The translations under genes and the position numbers were made by a program. Under the pieces are notes generated by a model that was given only the letters and a program-made list of their open reading frames with translations, did not search any database and was not told where the DNA came from. Shown here in pieces: positions 1 to 58,659 of a stretch of DNA of 64,000 nt (positions are counted from its first letter, which is position 1; each line of letters starts with the position of its first letter). The stretch lies in assembly GCA_963971535.1 (NCBI GenBank), contig OZ020587.1, positions 162,848,491 through 162,912,490 of the forward strand, given 5' to 3'. The stretch comes from Notolepis coatsorum (Eukaryota; Chordata; Actinopteri; Aulopiformes; Paralepididae).

Positions 1-40
1 GGGTATATTAACATTTAGTTTACTGTATTTATTTACTCAC

Positions 41-47998
<47,958 letters not shown>

Positions 47999-48750
47999 CT
48001 GCGGAACAAAGACGGGTTGTTACCCCCCTCCAGACACCCCGGTACCAGGGACGTGCACAGGACTTTAGAGGGGCAGGTGCTCAAAGGCTGAAACGGGAAC
48101 TGGGCCTGTACCCGTTCTAACTGGGCCCTTTGTTGGTGGGGGGCCCCCTTTTTATGCTTTTTGGGGGGTTTTGGTGATCAAATATTGAATATTGAACTAT
48201 AATAATCAGTGCAGGAGTTCACTTATCCTTGAAAGACACTTTTATCACTGACTTAAAAGGCCCATCCATCACCATAAATGTTCATGGGGGAGGGAATAAG
48301 TGCTTACCCTACAGACCCCAAGAAGTTGTTTAATATAATGCATTTTTTATTCCAATCCCGATTTGTATTTGAGATTTCCAAATCCCATCGGAGTGGACTT
48401 GACTTCTTCGTGTCCCTCAGTGAGTGTAATATCAGCATTCAACTGTATGCGCTACAGCGCCACACAGATGTTGGAAGTCGGTATTGCACTGGGAAGTGAT
48501 GAGTGCTTCAAATAGTTTTGACTTCATGAGTTGACTGTATTGTTTATTATTGGTTATTAGCATAATTGTACAAACCGAACATATTTGTACATATACAGTA
48601 TTTCGTTTTTGGTGTAAAGTGGATCTGCAAGCACATTAAACAAAAAACAAAAAAATATATATATAAAAGAAATGGCATAAAAAGGGCACTTTTTTATGAG
48701 GCACAAAAGGGCAGGTGCTCGAGCATCCTTTGGGCTCTATGTGTGCACGT
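47999..48750. other. No gene recognised
   Basis: Intron or flank; no repeats that I recognise and no collagen-like block. Confidence 0.4.
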
Positions 48751-48753
48751 GCC

Positions 48754-49796
48754 TGCCCGGTACCCCCTCCCCTCTCGCCCCGCGTCGTTACCCCCCTCGA
48801 GACACCCCGACACCCCCTCCCGCCCCGCGTCGTTACCCCCCTAGAGACACCCCGACGTGTCAATACTTTGACCAACTAACCTCCAGTTCCGCGTTCGCGT
48901 TCTGCGATCTGATTGGCCACTGACGTTTCTGGTCATGTGACATCTGCGCCAATCGTGTGACGCCTGTTTCTACACTGGTTAAGCTTAGGCACTCTTTCGA
49001 AGTTGGTTATGGTTAGAGTTTGTCTTAGAGCGGGGCGATAGAACACCAGCCCTGATTCCAAACTCTAACCATAACCAACTTCGAAAGAGTTGCCTAAGCT
49101 TAACCAGTGTTAAACTAGGCAAAGGTAGTTTGCAGGCTGTTAGAGGCGGAAATAGGCACAGAAACAGGCGTCACGCGATTGGCGCACATGTCACATGACC
49201 AGAAACATCAGTGGCCAATCAGATTGCAGAACACGAACACGGAACTGGAGGTTAGTTGGTAAAAGTATAGACGCCACCCCCGACACCCCCTCCCGCCCCG
49301 CGTCGTTACCCCCCTCGAGACACCCCGGTACCCCCTCCGGCTCGCGTCGTTAACCCCCTCGAGACACCCCGGTACCCCCTCCCGCCCCGCGTCGTTACCC
49401 CCCTGGAGACACCCCGACACCCCCTCCCGCCCGCATCGTTACCCCCCTCGAGACACCCCGGTACCCCCTCCGGCCCCGCGTCGTTACCCCCCTGGAGACA
49501 CCCCGGTACCCCCTCCGGCTCGCGTCGTTAACCCCCTCGAGACACCCCGGTACCCCCTCCCGCCCCGCGTCGTTACCCCCCTGGAGACACCCCGACACCC
49601 CCTCCCGCCCGCATCGTTACCCCCCTCGAGACACCCCGGTACCCCCTCCGGCCCCGCGTCGTTACCCCCCTGGAGACACCCCGGTACCCCCTCCCGCCCT
49701 GCGTCGTTACCCCCCTCGAGACACCCCGCCGGTACCCCCTCCCGCCCCGCGTCGTTACCTTCCTCGAGACACCCCGGTACCCCCTCCCGCCCTGCC
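48754..49796. repeat. GC-rich 42-46-bp minisatellite with foldback insert
   Basis: Units of CACCCCGGTACCCCCTCCCG CCCCGCGTCGTTACCCCCCT at 48754-48857 and 49270-49796, split by the foldback at 48863-49267. Confidence 0.9.
48863..49267. mobile_element. Foldback element, arms about 150-200 bp
   Basis: Left arm has CCAACTAACCTCCAGTTCCG, GGTCATGTGACATCTGCGCC and CTTTCGAAGTTGGTTATGGT; the right arm has their complements with few mismatches and an extra 50 bases near the centre. A short unique centre lies at about 49021-49064. Confidence 0.85.
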
Positions 49797-50422
49797 TCGG
49801 CTCCTATGTGTAGGTACTCGTGTCGTTGGATCGCAGCCAGATGCACACATTGTTCTCAGTCGGGGAGGAGGAGTGTGGAGAGGAGCAAGTTTGCACCTGC
49901 CGCCCTGTTCGGATGTAACAATCCTACGGTACGGTATATAAGAGGAGCTGTGTTTGTAACCCCCCTCCGACCTCCCCTTCCCCCCCCCCCCCCCCCCCCC
50001 CCCCCGCCCTCTCCTGCCCCCCCCCCCCCCCCCCCGCCCTGCCCTGCCCTCCCCATACCCTTTCCATGCACCGTCGCATCAAGTCTGAACGTCTACATAT
50101 GATCCCCCCGGAGTCAGTGTGCTGTACTCTGTGTGCCTGACAAGCACCGAGACACGTGAGAGAGGGTGGTGCAGGAAGGCTTTGTTGTCTTATTAGGCTG
50201 CGTTCACACTGCAGGATCGAGCGCTCATTTCAGATTTATTGATCAGATCAAATTTTTTTTAATTTTTATTTAATTTTTTTTTAATGGGGCCAATATCAGA
50301 TTCCAGTGTGAACTGGTCACTGCTCCTGAACTGACCTGCATGCTCTAAAATGAACAATAAAGAAGATGGCACGTGGAATATGTTTGGACGAATGTCAATC
50401 TAGAAGTGACGTAAAAGCAGGG
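49797..50422. other. C-run region, no gene
   Basis: 49978-50034 is two long C-runs separated by GCCCTCTCCTG. Otherwise nothing recognised. Confidence 0.6.
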
Positions 50423-50838
50423 GTGTAAAAAGTACCCACAAATTATACTTAAGTGAAAGTATATGGGTACCGTCTCAAAATCTTACTCAAGTAAAAGTCA
50501 GAGCATCTGGCTAAAAACACTTGAGTAAAAGTAAAAAAGGTTAGTACTAAATTTGGGCGGGTTAATTTTCCATTGATGGGGATTTGATTGGCTGTTTTTA
50601 AATAAAGAGCGGCCGCAGGATTAATAATCTTAACGTTAGTTCGGCCAGAGAAACAAATACACAAATTAAAATGGTTGGACCTGCGAGATTTGTACTTTGT
50701 ACTTTGTAGGTCTGCCTTCTAAATGTAGGGAGTAAAAAGTATGTTTTTTTTCTCTAAAATGTAATTGAGTAAAAGTACAAGTATACAAACTTAATAATAC
50801 TTGAGTAAAGTACAAATCCCCAAAAACAGTACTTAAGT
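50423..50838. mobile_element. hAT-type MITE with AAGTA-rich ends
   Basis: Starts AGGGGTGTAAAAAGTACCCA and ends AAACAGTACTTAAGTA; internal TTACTCAAGTAAAAGTC and TGAGTAAAAGTACAAGT. No target duplication found. Confidence 0.6.
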
Positions 50839-51593
50839 ATTGTAACGAAGAGATCAGATTTGTGCCGAGTCACATTATGAGCTAAGAAATGCAGCGTGGA
50901 CGTTCGCTCATAGTCTTCCTGTTTCCCGGTTTGTCACATCAAACATTGCGTTGTCATTGTCCGTTTCATCTATTGTCTGTTTTTTTACGGTTTGTGAATT
51001 TTTTCCACTTTTGTCTGTAGTCCAGAGTTCCCACAGAAATTGCTAAATGAAATTCAATTACTTTCAAGTACTTTCCCAAGCAAATTTTTTTTATATTAAA
51101 AGGGCATTTAAAAGGATACAATTCACTTTTAACCTCTTAACCTGCACCCCCAAAAGTGGCCATTTTAGTTTTCGTTTTTGAGGACTGTATACTTTTTATG
51201 CAAACCAAAACAATGTGACATTCTGAAGTTTCTGATTCCAGAAGGATAATTCACTTTTAGTGCTAATGAAATAGAGTAACATAGGTCTGAACTTGAGTTG
51301 TAGAAAAACTTGTTACTCATGTTTTTCTGTAGTAGTTAGTAGTCCAGAGGTAGTATTTCCCCAGAAGGTGGTATGGCTTAAAAAACTCCTGAGATCCATA
51401 GCCTGAAGCCTGTAGTACATGTCCAAATTTCATAAAGATCCATTCAGAAATGAGTGATTAGGAGTGATTTTAGTAAACTGTGTACAAAAGAAAAACTCAG
51501 TTATATTATCGTATAGCTTATGCTCTGCACTCTAGTGGAACTATCCCTTTACCCACATCCGCTCCTCTACATAAGCGGGGTCGTGGCCACACT
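50839..51593. other. No gene; short ITR-like segment at the end
   Basis: 51554-51593 (CCACATCCGCTCCTCTACAT AAGCGGGG ...) resembles the TATA region of the following element's terminal repeat at about three quarters of bases, perhaps an older copy. Confidence 0.4.
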
Positions 51594-51806
51594 AACGTTA
51601 GGTTATGACTATAACCAAGTTCTGTCAACACTTAGTGAACGCTCAGCGTTCATTGCATATATCTCGCTTCAGCATATATACACTGAATAATTTCACAAAT
51701 GTACCTTTAAATGTCAGCATTCATCTGGCCACACCCCCATCCGCTTACCTATATAAGCAGGGGTGGTGCCACACACTCATCTCCTTCCCAACAAATTTCA
51801 TCACAA
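51594..51806. repeat. DIRS-like terminal repeat, low-coordinate end
   Basis: Starts AACGTTAGGTTATGACTATA. The first 45 bases are unique to this end; 51640 onward matches the other end inverted. Contains the palindrome AACGCTCAGCGTT. Confidence 0.75.
51750..51757 (+). promoter_or_regulatory. TATA box in terminal repeat
   Basis: TATATAAG preceded by a CCACACCCCC box and followed after about 25 bases by CACACTCATC. This is a plausible inward-facing Pol II promoter. The mirror copy is at 56824-56831 on the minus strand and would drive the element. Confidence 0.5.
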
Positions 51807-51842
51807 TGAATGAATGAAAAATCAAGGGCCTGCAGCGTCGTC

Positions 51843-51942
51843 TAAACGCTGAGCGTTCACTAAGTGTTGACAGAACTTGGTTATAGTCATAACCTAACGT
51901 TCTGTTCCACACTAGCTCACGCTCAGCGTTCATTGCATAATA
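51843..51942. repeat. Internal complementary region (joined-ends complement)
   Basis: 51843-51903 is the reverse complement of 51594-51655. 51900-51942 is the reverse complement of 56920-56962. The two parts meet at GTT, the complement of terminal AAC. Confidence 0.75.
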
Positions 51943-53091
51943 GGAGCTGAGCGGGAGCTAGAAGCTCGACAAATGTACCCCGCTGAGGCCCCCCACAACC
52001 ATCAGACCAGGGAGGGCCGAGCCCCCCCGACCCACCCTAATGGAGGGCACCCCCCCTATTGGTGGCTTCACGGGAGGGCGACGGACCCGACCGTGCGAAG
52101 AGGCACTCAAGCAACTCAACGCACAGGGTGAGCAGACCGTGGCTTGACCCCACGACTACACACACGCACAACCCGCATGCCACCCGGGAACGAACGGAGG
52201 GAAACAACCTCGTTACTGCCCCCAGAATCACGGGGTCAAGGGCAAACCCAACCCCGTGGCAAGGCCGTAGCAGCGGAGCGCGAAGGAAGACCCAGACCCA
52301 CCAAGAGGACTGGACTCCCTGGAATGGGGGCCCGGAGAAGTCCATGATGCCAGCATCAAGACCCCACCAGGTGGGCACGTAGTGCCGCGCCCCCCACATC
52401 GCCAGCGTATTCGGACAAAAGCCCCTCAGCCGAGCGGGCCCTGTCCCCCCAATAGTACACCGCCTGGCACACTGACCCTGCAACAGGCAGTCAGCATGGC
52501 CGTAAGCACACAAAAAAGGTTAACCAACGGAAGCAGGCAGCGCACCGGGGAAAAACCAGGCAACAGGCTATTAACCCTAGCCCGGAGACTGCAGACGAGA
52601 CAGGCGCCAGAGGGGACAGCTGAACACAGCCGCCCCGGCGGAAGGAGCGGAAGCTGGCGGCGTTGCATGACCAAGCCTCCATTCAAAAACCCCCACCCAG
52701 AGGGGTTGAGGCAGAGAAGGCTGACACGATTGGCAGACGTCATGAACGTGCAGGGGCACCCTCAACTGGTGAACCCGAGAGTTGACACTGCCCAAACACA
52801 CCAGGGAATCAAACACCTTGGCGTTACCCAATGCGGTGGTTGTTCCTATAACCCCTCAAGAAAAAACTCCAAAACACACCTGCGGGTATACACCGGCTAT
52901 ACCGCAGTACAAGTGTTTCAGTTTTCAAAAAAGGGTTAACCCAGGCCTACGGGTCGACGAAACATTACCTCGGACCGGGCCTGGCGATACGGGAAGCACA
53001 GGGTCACCAGAGGAGGTCAAAGACCACCCCAACAGGCCCCTCTTCGCCCATGCGTGAGAGAGGAGCGAAAAAGAATGGAGAACCAGCCCCT

Positions 53092-53210
53092 AAGCACACC
53101 GTACTTGGTATTCCCAGGCGGTCTCCCAACCAAGTACTAACCAGGACCAACCTGTGTAGCGGCCGAGATCCGACGAGATCGAGCGTGTACAGGTTGGCAT
53201 GGCCGTAAGC
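53092..53210 (-). ncRNA. 5S rRNA-like sequence
   Basis: Minus strand begins GCTTACGGCCATGCCAACCT and includes GATCTCGTCGGATCTCGG, TGGTTAGTACTTGG and TTGGGAGACCGCCTGGGAAT, aligned over the full about 119 nt of 5S rRNA with roughly four fifths identity by eye. The C box is nearly intact and the A box (GCTACACAGG) is altered, with one base missing after it. A TTTTT Pol III stop follows about 20 bases downstream (53068-53072). Probably a 5S pseudogene or 5S-derived promoter captured by the element. Confidence 0.85.
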
Positions 53211-55489
53211 CATTACGACAGTGCTGAGTAAAAACGTACCCAACCAGGGTCTCCATAGCGCTTAACCCTGTGACACCCGGACCGACCTGGCATTTTTCCC
53301 CCTGAAAAAAGCCCAAGTCCCTCAGGGTACCAGAACAGCAGATCTGCATCCCCGGCGGACAACGGGTTCAACTGATCCGGACCAGCGTGACCAGAACCAG
53401 TCCCGTGCCCTAACCACGCCGACATGCCTACTCCAGGAGAAAGGGCAGATATGCGTGTCTATCTTAACATGAAAAGAAGGCGCCACCCAGACGTTCGGGC
53501 GAACCGCGCCTGGTGGCCCACCCCAAGGGCGTGAGACCCCTCTACATATGTTCAGATCTATTCCGTCATCATCCCCCAGACATGAACGAGAATCCGTCGA
53601 TAACCAACCCAGGTCGTGGGATGTGGTCGTCGGAAGAGGAAAAACCCCCATCTCAGTCGCTTTATAAAAACGCTGTTTTAACCACAAGCAACCAAGGCGT
53701 GCCAGTCAGTCGCCTGTTTACAGCGAGCTAGCACTATACGTGCGTCGGGACACACCCCCATCAATGAACAGGCTATTTAGACCTGCCATTAAATCCCCAA
53801 GGCGCCCAGGGGAACGACAAGAGGGGTGTGACACTTCCTAACTCCAACACTTTTTGAATAGAAAAGAAGGAAGCATCAACAGTATGTATCCCAGTCTACA
53901 CAGCCGGGGGTAAAAAATTTTCACATTTTTACACCCCACCACCCTCCCATAGGAAGGAGACGGGGATCCCCAGAGAGACTTCCCACGCGAGCTGTACAGA
54001 TTGAAAAGAATATATTGCACCTTGAGCCATGTAAAAAATTGGTTTTAGGGCTCTCCGGGGAAGAGGCACTGAACCCATACACACTCAATAATCGAATTGA
54101 ATCGAATACATATACAATAGAATAGGACACCTTCTAGAGGGTCCACTCACTTTGACAGTCTGAGGAGGAAGGCTCTGTACTCTGATGGAGGCTCCCTCAC
54201 ATGGAAGAAGGAGTCCGAACTCACAGAAGGCCCGAATAGGCGCTTGGTGAGGAGGAGCCCTGACCACCCCCCTGAAACAGATCCATCACATGGACCTGAA
54301 CAGCACACGGAAGTCCTACCAACAGAGACGCGCACGGTGACGTACTCTATGGCGGGGGAATTTCTGCGGTGCACACGCCCAATATACCAGGCCGTGGGAC
54401 CAGGAAACTCCCCCCCCCCCCGTAACGTGCCGAACCGCAACGTGACGGGAACCTTGAAGGACAGGGGGTGTACCCCTGACCGACAGAAACAAGGGGGAGA
54501 GGAAAGGTTACCAGTTCACCCCTTTACGACCCCACACCCATGATATGATGTAATGACAAAAAGAGAATATGACACAGTCATATTCAGCTCTATGAAGCGT
54601 TTGACAGCTCCACACAGCGCATGAGCTAACCTGCTATCTGATTTTTACTAAGGAAAAAACACAGAATTGAGAGGGCTCTAAGAGCCCCGGTCCAACATAC
54701 ACATGTGCTTCTGTGGCCAGTCCAACCCAGTTGTAGGTCACATGACACACACAACCCATCATCACCTACAAAAAATGGCAAAAACACTCTACAGAGGAAC
54801 GCCGTTTTTCATAATGAGAGAATACATAATTCTCGATTAGTATCGGCCACAGGCCTTGCTAAGCACACACGACAGCGACCAAACAATCTTTTCTTTTAGG
54901 AAAATAAAGTTTCTACAGCAGTCTTAGCACAACCTCAGCAATCAAGCTAAGGGTTACATCGCATCCCTACCACACAAAAGACACAACGTAGTGCAACATG
55001 TCTGATAGGAGGATGAAAAAGTCCCCAGGGAACCGGGGGGAAACACAATCCTCTTATTTTACCCTTAATACGGCCAGTTAAAACAGGAAAACCTGTTAAT
55101 ATGTGAACACTGTTCATTGTCATCACAGGCTGAGAAAAGAACATTCTTTTACTCACTTGTCACTAAGCATAGCTTCATAGGTTAGTTACCTTAGTTGTGA
55201 GTACACGGTACATAACAACACACATGATGTTTCTCACACAACAACCAGATCATTTTCACATCTGTAACAACCCGATTTGCACGGAGAAGCTAACTGCCAG
55301 TGACAAAGACAGTTCACACATAACTCGCGTCGTATCCTAAATGCATTGCAGCAACACACGTTTTGGGAAAACATCGTCATTCACAAAACATTTAGAAAAG
55401 TAAAACCAGAAGACGTGTTATAAGGTCTGGTCAAACCTTGTCCTACCCGGAACGTAGATCAGCGAAGTGCAGTCACAAGACACCGTAGA

Positions 55490-55965
55490 ACACAGCCGTC
55501 CTGTGTTGTTCGATCCGGGCAGCGTCGCCGCTCCAACCAGTCGCTACAGTCCTCTTTGTTGACGCAATCCCCGTCCAGGCTCAGGGCAGGGTCGACGAAC
55601 ATCCCCTGTCAAGGATGACGTCGTAGTCAAGAGTGTAAAACATGTTACAATCAAAGCACGTACAACAGAGTAGCATTAAGCTAACGGCCGCTCCAACCGT
55701 TGGTCGCTATTACCCCTGCTCGCGAGACGCCGAGCGAACGGCGCACGCGACGAGAGGGGAGCTCACGGCGGCGCGCGAGTAGCAGAAGCTACCTCGCGCT
55801 GGCCTTGTCCGATAGCAGCAAGCTAACGTTTCCTAGTGATCACAACAGCTAGCGCCGCAGCTAACAGCTGACTGGCTAACAGTAGGCCCACCTCTGTAGG
55901 CCACGCAGTGATCCCAGCAGGCTAACGCCACAGCTAACAGCTGACTGGCTAACCGTAAGCTAAGC
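55490..55965. other. CpG-rich segment in DIRS-like element
   Basis: Dense CG (GCGAGACGCCGAGCGAACGG, GGCGGCGCGCGAG) and two copies of CACAGCTAACAGCTGACTGG CTAAC-type sequence. May be a CpG-island-like promoter or cargo. Confidence 0.45.
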
Positions 55966-56779
55966 AGCTATCACCTGAACTTCGTACACAATGACATAAC
56001 ACTCACCCAGACAGGCCGCCGTTCTGAAACTCTCCTCACTTTTTAAGCGAAAAGAGAAACAAGATGTCACACAGCTTTACAACGGTGATTTTACCAACAC
56101 CCGACGGAATCAGCACAATACCAAACTGGCTTGTGTAGCTGACTTGAACATGGATCTGCCGCTATCGCACATCCATGCACATATCTCCTTGTGAAGGAAT
56201 ACTCTCATTCGGATATGAAAGAAGGGGCTTAACACGGGACAGAGAGATATCCACTCGTCCAGAACACACAGGGATCACCAGTGTTAATGGTCGCGGCCCA
56301 CTAGTTAAAACTACAATGGTCTTCAGACCAAGGTCTTCTGTCGCCTAGGTGGCTGAACAAAGGACCCTAGCCTGGGGCCGGTTTCCATAAACATTGTCAA
56401 GTAGCCCCCATAGCACTAACAGACAAGTGAAGCCCGCCAGCAACAGTACTCACCTAACCTGAAACCCACCGCTTCTCACAACAGCGGCGCGTCCGACAGT
56501 TCAGCTGTGGCCTGACAGGTTTCACCCCAACAAACACAGCAAGGAACTGCAGTTGAGAAGCATGCAGCGGCGTGCTCCCAATACGAAAACCGGTGGAGGG
56601 TTTTTAGAATGATCACCATCTTCCAGACACTCCAGTGACGAAGACAACATTGCCGTATTTTCTCGAAAATAGTGAGAGAGAAAATAAAGATATGATGTCA
56701 ACGTATCTCCTTGTTCTTCCTTTCCTTGTAAACAATATTTTTCTCCACGTCAAGTGGGCATATGAGCAACACGTTGCTT

Positions 56780-56962
56780 GTGATGAAATTTGAGAAGGAG
56801 ATGAGTGTGTGGCACCACCCCTGCTTATATAGGTAAGCGGATGGGGGTGTGGCCAGATGAATGCTGGCATTTAAAGGTACATTTGTGAAATTATTCAGTG
56901 TATATATGCTGAAGCGAGATATATGCAATGAACGCTGAGCGTGAGCTAGTGTGGAACAGAAC
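56780..56962. repeat. DIRS-like terminal repeat, high-coordinate end
   Basis: Inverted copy of 51640-51806 with few changes. The outer 20 bases (to ...GTGGAACAGAAC) differ from the other end. Confidence 0.75.
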
Positions 56963-57069
56963 AGCTCTTTCCCTATTTTCACCACCGAAAAAGTGCCTGT
57001 ATACACCACTTTAGTTTAGTGCCGAAATAGTTATTGGAAAGGAGTTACGTTATTGGAGAAAAGGAGCTG

Positions 57070-58364
57070 TGTTGTGAAGGGCCAGATTAAAGCTGAGAAT
57101 CTACATTTATTGTTTTATATACATTGTATATTATTTATATATACACGGTATATCCCTTTAAACCTGCGTTCGAACCATAGTAATATTCGCTCTCCTTATT
57201 GGATAACGCCCGTAGGCGCCAGCCCGCAAGCCCCCAAAGTCAGGTTCAAAGACAAGCCCAGGCATGTCGTAACATGCCCGGAGACAGCGTATTGATTCCA
57301 GACAAGAACTGAGGTTTGGGACTAGATAATCACTTAATTATATATACGGCGCAGGTGCGCACAGCAGCAGTTCGTGTGACAAGTTGTTCGGTAACAGTGA
57401 AGTGAGCAGCCGTGCGTCTAACAGAGCGTTGAGAACCACGTGCGAATTGAATAGTAAAGTGTCAGAGTTTAATGCAGTAACGTCAAGTTTGACCTAATTT
57501 AATGTGAAGTAAATAGTCGTTCATTTATTGTATATCGTGCCAACCACAGTTCGTTTGTGTGTAGCATTACCCAGCGGTTCGTTCGTGTTAGCTAGTGGAC
57601 CTTAGCCAGTGCGCGTGGACTAAATACCTTAGTACCAGCACACGAGGAGGCCTAGTCGGAGAACCTGCTGGACATGTGCACAGGAGAACCAGCGGCGGCG
57701 ATTGCAGAACCATTACTGGTTGGATTATATTGATTGTGGAACGTGTTACCCGGAGAAGAGCATCGTTAATCTCCACTGTCGTTTGGGATTTAACCTCGTG
57801 AGGATTTACATTCGGGCTGGCCTCATGGACCGAGGCTGGCTGGCTATCATCGTTTGCTATCGAGCATTGGATTACAGTTATTGCTTTGTTGCTGATCGTT
57901 GGATTTACAGGGACTGGCTTCTGTACGTGAACCCCCTTATTCTTCATTGAATCAGACTGAGTATCCGAACATTCCTCTATCCTCTAGACCTTACAACTCT
58001 GAGAGGAACCCAGTGTCTCCAGGTGGTACCAGCGTTACCTTCTATAATTGCTATTATACGCCAGGTGGCGTCAGCCTAGTACCCATCGTAGGAATCATTC
58101 TATTCCCAGTGACTCATGCTACTGACTGACTTTATGCATATTCTTCGCCATACAAGCGCGACCCTAATTCTCATTCTGTAACCTAATGTTGCATAATAAT
58201 AAAATACCCTCAAATACTATTTATTTGCCAATGCCGTGTTATTATGAGTGTCCACCATATCTATTCGATGTACTGTCTGGCCAGTAATTAAAGTACATAC
58301 CTAGCAGTGGTTTAATCTATCACAATCTTTAATACAGTCAGGGTTTTGTAACCCCTCAGTTACA
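57070..58364 (+). repeat. BEL copy B 5' LTR
   Basis: Starts TGTTGTGAAGGGCCAGATTA, ends CCCCTCAGTTACA, 1295 bp. It aligns in patches with the copy A LTR (start, the ATTGGA...GGCGCCAG block, the end). Five bases before it are AGCTG. Confidence 0.85.
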
Positions 58365-58366
58365 AT

Positions 58367-58383
58367 TGGTCCTTCGAGCCGGA
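58367..58383 (+). other. BEL copy B primer-binding site (tRNA-Tyr)
   Basis: TGGTCCTTCGAGCCGGA, identical to copy A and with the same two-base spacing from the LTR. Confidence 0.9.
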
Positions 58384-58420
58384 GGGTATCAGTAATCTTT
58401 AATATCATATTAATATTGAT

Positions 58421-58522
58421 ATGGCCAGCGGTGGACACTCTCCAAACGGCTCCCCCAAACTAGAGCGCCCGCAGCGCAAACGTCAGCCACCTCCATATCT
58501 GGAGGACTTCGCTTTCGTTTGA
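58421..58522 (+). pseudogene. BEL copy B gag start, stopped after 33 codons
   Basis: Matches copy A gag around R-P-Q-R-K-R-Q-P-P-P-Y-L-E-D-F; a TGA at 58520 ends it. Homology continues out of frame to about 58655 (N-E-T-D-L-A-H-G-G). Confidence 0.8.
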
Positions 58523-58659
58523 CCCCCTAGCTTATCTAAACAGACGTTAAATACGGATAAAACGGATAGTTTAAGCATGCCCAATCCTATCGACTTGTCG
58601 GCCCTTCCAGTAGAGACCCCAGTGGGTTCAAACGAAACTGACTTAGCTCACGGGGGGAC

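Larger units (their letters stand above)
51594..56962 (-). mobile_element. DIRS-like element without recognisable DIRS genes
   Basis: Inverted terminal repeats (51640-51806 against 56780-56942) with unlike outer edges. An internal segment at 51843-51942 is complementary to both outer edges joined together, across a shared AAC, as in the internal complementary region of DIRS tyrosine-recombinase retrotransposons. That segment lies just inside the low-coordinate end, so the element reads on the minus strand. Both ends carry AAC and no target duplication is seen, also DIRS-like. The 4.8-kb interior has no RT, RNase H, methylase or recombinase motif; it has a 5S-like sequence and a CpG-rich part. 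Confidence 0.7.

Noticed and set aside
52037-52939. Overlapping 158- and 185-codon frames as genes
   Set aside because: High-GC, opposite strands, no motif, low-complexity Pro/Arg or Cys/Gly composition.
51594-56962. Large DNA transposon with terminal inverted repeats
   Set aside because: The joined-ends complement at 51843-51942, the unlike outer edges and lack of target duplication fit DIRS better, though not proven.
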